Assembly (NCBI GenBank): GCA_015066715.1
Contig: SVNU01000013.1
Span: 1 to 33,921 of the forward strand
Direction of reading: 5' to 3'
Length of the DNA: 33,921 nucleotides
From: Ruminococcus sp.
GTDB taxonomy: Bacteria; Bacillota; Clostridia; Oscillospirales; Ruminococcaceae
Part shown: positions 32,072-33,921 of the stretch, piece after piece
Numbering within the stretch: position 1 is the stretch's first letter
Layout: every line of letters starts with the position of its first letter
The notes under the pieces: model-generated
Databases searched by the model: none
Told to the model about the DNA's origin: nothing
The model's input: the letters and a program-made list of their open reading frames with translations, nothing else
Position numbers and translations under genes: made by a program

Positions 32072-33487
32072 ATGTGTGAATTGGAAGGCTTTACTCAGAT
32101 TTTAAACAGCATAAATGGTTATGTATGGGGTTTGCCCCTTATTGTACTTATAATGGCAACCGGTATTATACTTACTGTGAGGATGAAGGGGCTTCAGATA
32201 CGAAGACTCCCTTTGGCACTTAAATACATGGTGAAAAATGAAGAAGGCGGAAAAGGCGAGGTTTCAAGCTTTGCCGCACTTTGTACATCTCTTTCGGCAA
32301 CCATTGGAACAGGTAATATTGTTGGTGTGGCAACTGCTGTCGGGGTACTTGCAGGTGGACCGGGAGCGTTGTTCTGGATGTGGATTGCTGCTGTTTTCGG
32401 AATGGCAACCAAATACGCCGAGGGCTTTCTTGCCATAAAATTTCGTACCATAGACAATGAAGGACATGTTCTTGGCGGACCGTTTTACTATATTGAAAAC
32501 GGAATGGGGAAAAAATGGAAGTGGCTTGCCAAGGTTTTTGCGTTTTTCGGAGCTTGTGTGGGCTTGTTTGGTATAGGGACATTTTCACAGGTAAATGGTA
32601 TTACAAATGCTGTCAAAGGATTCTTTGACCCGAATCAAAGTTCAACAGTAAGTGTCTTTGGAAACGAATATTCAGTATCTGTTATTATAGCAGGAGCTAT
32701 TGTTGCAGTATGTGCAGCGTTGGTTATAATCGGGGGAATAAAGCGTATTTCCGATGTTTCACAGATTGTCGTACCGTTTATGGCAATTGTTTATATTGTT
32801 GCATGTACAACGCTTATTGTTTACAATATAGACAGGCTTCCAAATGCAATTATTAATGTTGTTGAAAGTGCATTTGGCTTAAAAGCTGCTTCAGGCGGTA
32901 TATTTGCATCTATCATGATTGCAATGCAAAAGGGTGTTGAAAGAGGAATTTTTTCAAATGAAGCCGGTCTGGGCTCGGCACCGATTGCCGCAGCTGCTGC
33001 AAAAACAAAGGACCCGGTAAGACAGGGACTTGTTTCAATGACAGGAACATTTATAGATACTGTTGTGATTTGTACAATGACAGGTCTTTCCATTATTATG
33101 ATGGGTTCATGGGCTGATGAATCTCTTGAGGGCGTTGCAGTTACTATTGATGCATATCAGAAGGGACTTGATTTTCTGCCGGCAGAGGTAAGCTCCTTTG
33201 TACTTATGGCTTGCCTTGTTTTCTTTGCTTTTACAACAATTCTTGGTTGGAATTATTATGGTGAACGTTGCCTTGAGTATCTGACAAACAGAAATAAAGC
33301 TGCTGTAAAAATTTATAGAACACTTTATATTTTAGCAGTTGCAATAGGCCCTTATATGACAGTTGAGGCGGTATGGACAATTGCCGGTATATTTAACGGA
33401 CTTATGGCATTTCCTAATATTATTGCTCTTATAGCACTTAGTGGAGTTGTTTCAAGGGAAACAAATGCTTACTTCAAAAAGAAATGA
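32072..33487 (+). CDS. Alanine/glycine:cation symporter family protein
   Basis: This AGCS-family carrier imports alanine or glycine with sodium or protons. From the ATG at 32072 it has 471 residues and about eleven membrane helices. Family motifs visible are SSFAALCTSLSATIGTGNIVGVA early on, GGPGALFWMW, and GIFSNEAGLGSAPIAAAAAKT in the middle, which is the most typical block. The frame is open upstream to 32012, but that part contains the promoter. GGAAAG is the best ribosome site. The gene is followed by a hairpin terminator and then a copy of the dispersed repeat. Confidence 0.95.
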   Translation: MCELEGFTQILNSINGYVWGLPLIVLIMATGIILTVRMKGLQIRRLPLALKYMVKNEEGGKGEVSSFAALCTSLSATIGTGNIVGVATAVGVLAGGPGALFWMWIAAVFGMATKYAEGFLAIKFRTIDNEGHVLGGPFYYIENGMGKKWKWLAKVFAFFGACVGLFGIGTFSQVNGITNAVKGFFDPNQSSTVSVFGNEYSVSVIIAGAIVAVCAALVIIGGIKRISDVSQIVVPFMAIVYIVACTTLIVYNIDRLPNAIINVVESAFGLKAASGGIFASIMIAMQKGVERGIFSNEAGLGSAPIAAAAAKTKDPVRQGLVSMTGTFIDTVVICTMTGLSIIMMGSWADESLEGVAVTIDAYQKGLDFLPAEVSSFVLMACLVFFAFTTILGWNYYGERCLEYLTNRNKAAVKIYRTLYILAVAIGPYMTVEAVWTIAGIFNGLMAFPNIIALIALSGVVSRETNAYFKKK

Positions 33488-33501
33488 TATGATAAAGTAA
33501 A

Positions 33502-33532
33502 GAGGGCTGCTTTGAGCAGCCCTCGGACTTTT
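33502..33532 (+). terminator. Terminator of the symporter gene
   Basis: GAGGGCTGC (33502-33510) and GCAGCCCTC (33516-33524) form a perfect 9-bp stem with a 5-nt loop, followed by GGACTTTTG. The U-tract is short, but the stem is strong. Confidence 0.75.
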
Positions 33533-33538
33533 GAAAAG

Positions 33539-33905
33539 ATAAATTTATATTTATCTTTCATACTTTCTGTTCATTTCTTTGCTTGCACAAAGAAACGAAC
33601 CAAAGAAATGCACAAGCTTTTTCTTTTCTCGAAAAGAAAAAAGTCAGCAAAAAAGAAAAAATTCCTTACATAAATTTGTTGCTTAAATAATAATGTTTCC
33701 TTGTACTTGGCAACTTCATAATTGCAGAATTAAAAGTCCATTTGCGGATGGTTGCAATAAAAAATAATTTGCAGGTTCATAATTTCAAGGCTTTCTCATA
33801 ATAAAAGCTTTAAAAACATGGGTGGAATATGTCTGAAGTTGACTTTTAATTATGAGTTTGCTTATTATCAGTCAGACACTGCCTTTTACGGGGAAACAGT
33901 CTGAA
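33539..33905 (+). repeat. Dispersed structured repeat, third long copy
   Basis: This matches the copies at 13711 and 14093. The opening ATTTATCTTTCATACTTTCT is shared exactly with copy 1. Hairpin A is TTTCTTTG (33574-33581) with CAAAGAAA (33588-33595), and a second CAAAGAAA follows at 33601-33608. Hairpin B pairs CTTTTCTCGAAAAG as a near-palindrome. The middle of the tail has diverged, but the end GGGAAACAGTCTGAAT is kept. No gene is seen between 33488 and the window edge. Confidence 0.85.
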
Positions 33906-33921
33906 TTCACTCACAGTTTTA

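Overview
The window looks like a chromosomal segment of a low-G+C anaerobic Firmicute close to Ruminococcus (Oscillospiraceae). The main reasons are a secreted pectin-degrading enzyme with a type I dockerin (a cellulosome part), AT-rich intergenic DNA with consensus -35/-10 promoters at 17-nt spacing, strong AGGAGG ribosome sites, and the standard genetic code. No tRNA, rRNA, CRISPR array, prophage or intact transposase was seen. The genus is an inference from gene content only.

Layout. 1-2.5 kb: a Fic-family protein (minus) with an operator-like promoter, divergent from a small three-helix membrane protein. 2.8-5.9 kb: a 966-residue pectate lyase/pectinesterase/dockerin enzyme with its own promoter and terminator. 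6.0-9.2 kb: an ABC-2 exporter operon (ATPase plus two 267-residue permeases), followed by a decayed gene and a perfect 19-bp palindrome. 9.3-13.7 kb: a compact minus-strand pantothenate/CoA operon, panB-panC-panD-coaX-coaBC, with a leader of about 300 nt. 13.7-14.6 kb: tandem and inverted copies of a structured intergenic repeat that recurs at 33.5-33.9 kb. 14.7-19.9 kb: an FtsX-type permease, its ATPase, a response regulator and a sensor kinase, the arrangement of a peptide-sensing or peptide-resistance module. 19.9-21.4 kb: a YunG-like protein, a NifX/NifB-like protein and a hairpin-rich element with inverted ends. 21.4-25.7 kb: a cell-surface 5'-nucleotidase converging on a fused ATPase-permease of the MacB type. 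26-28.5 kb: histidinol phosphatase, Lrp-type regulator and aminotransferase in one operon. 28.5-28.7 kb: a 152-bp, almost fully self-complementary multi-arm element. 28.7-33.5 kb: ispE, two envelope proteins of unknown function, a DUF998-like membrane protein and an alanine/glycine:cation symporter.

How it fits together. The core is housekeeping: CoA, isoprenoid and amino-acid metabolism, with envelope transport. The panBCD-coaX-coaBC operon covers ketopantoate formation, pantoate activation with beta-alanine, phosphorylation and conversion to 4'-phosphopantetheine. The ketopantoate reductase and the last two CoA enzymes are absent here. Pectin breakdown and the surface nucleotidase fit a gut or rumen fibre degrader.

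The least explained material is non-coding. At least four kinds of structured intergenic element are present: the roughly 370-bp dispersed repeat with stems that change in both arms together, the 152-bp multi-arm element, the 109-bp branched element inside the ABC/two-component operon, and a hairpin element with imperfect inverted ends.
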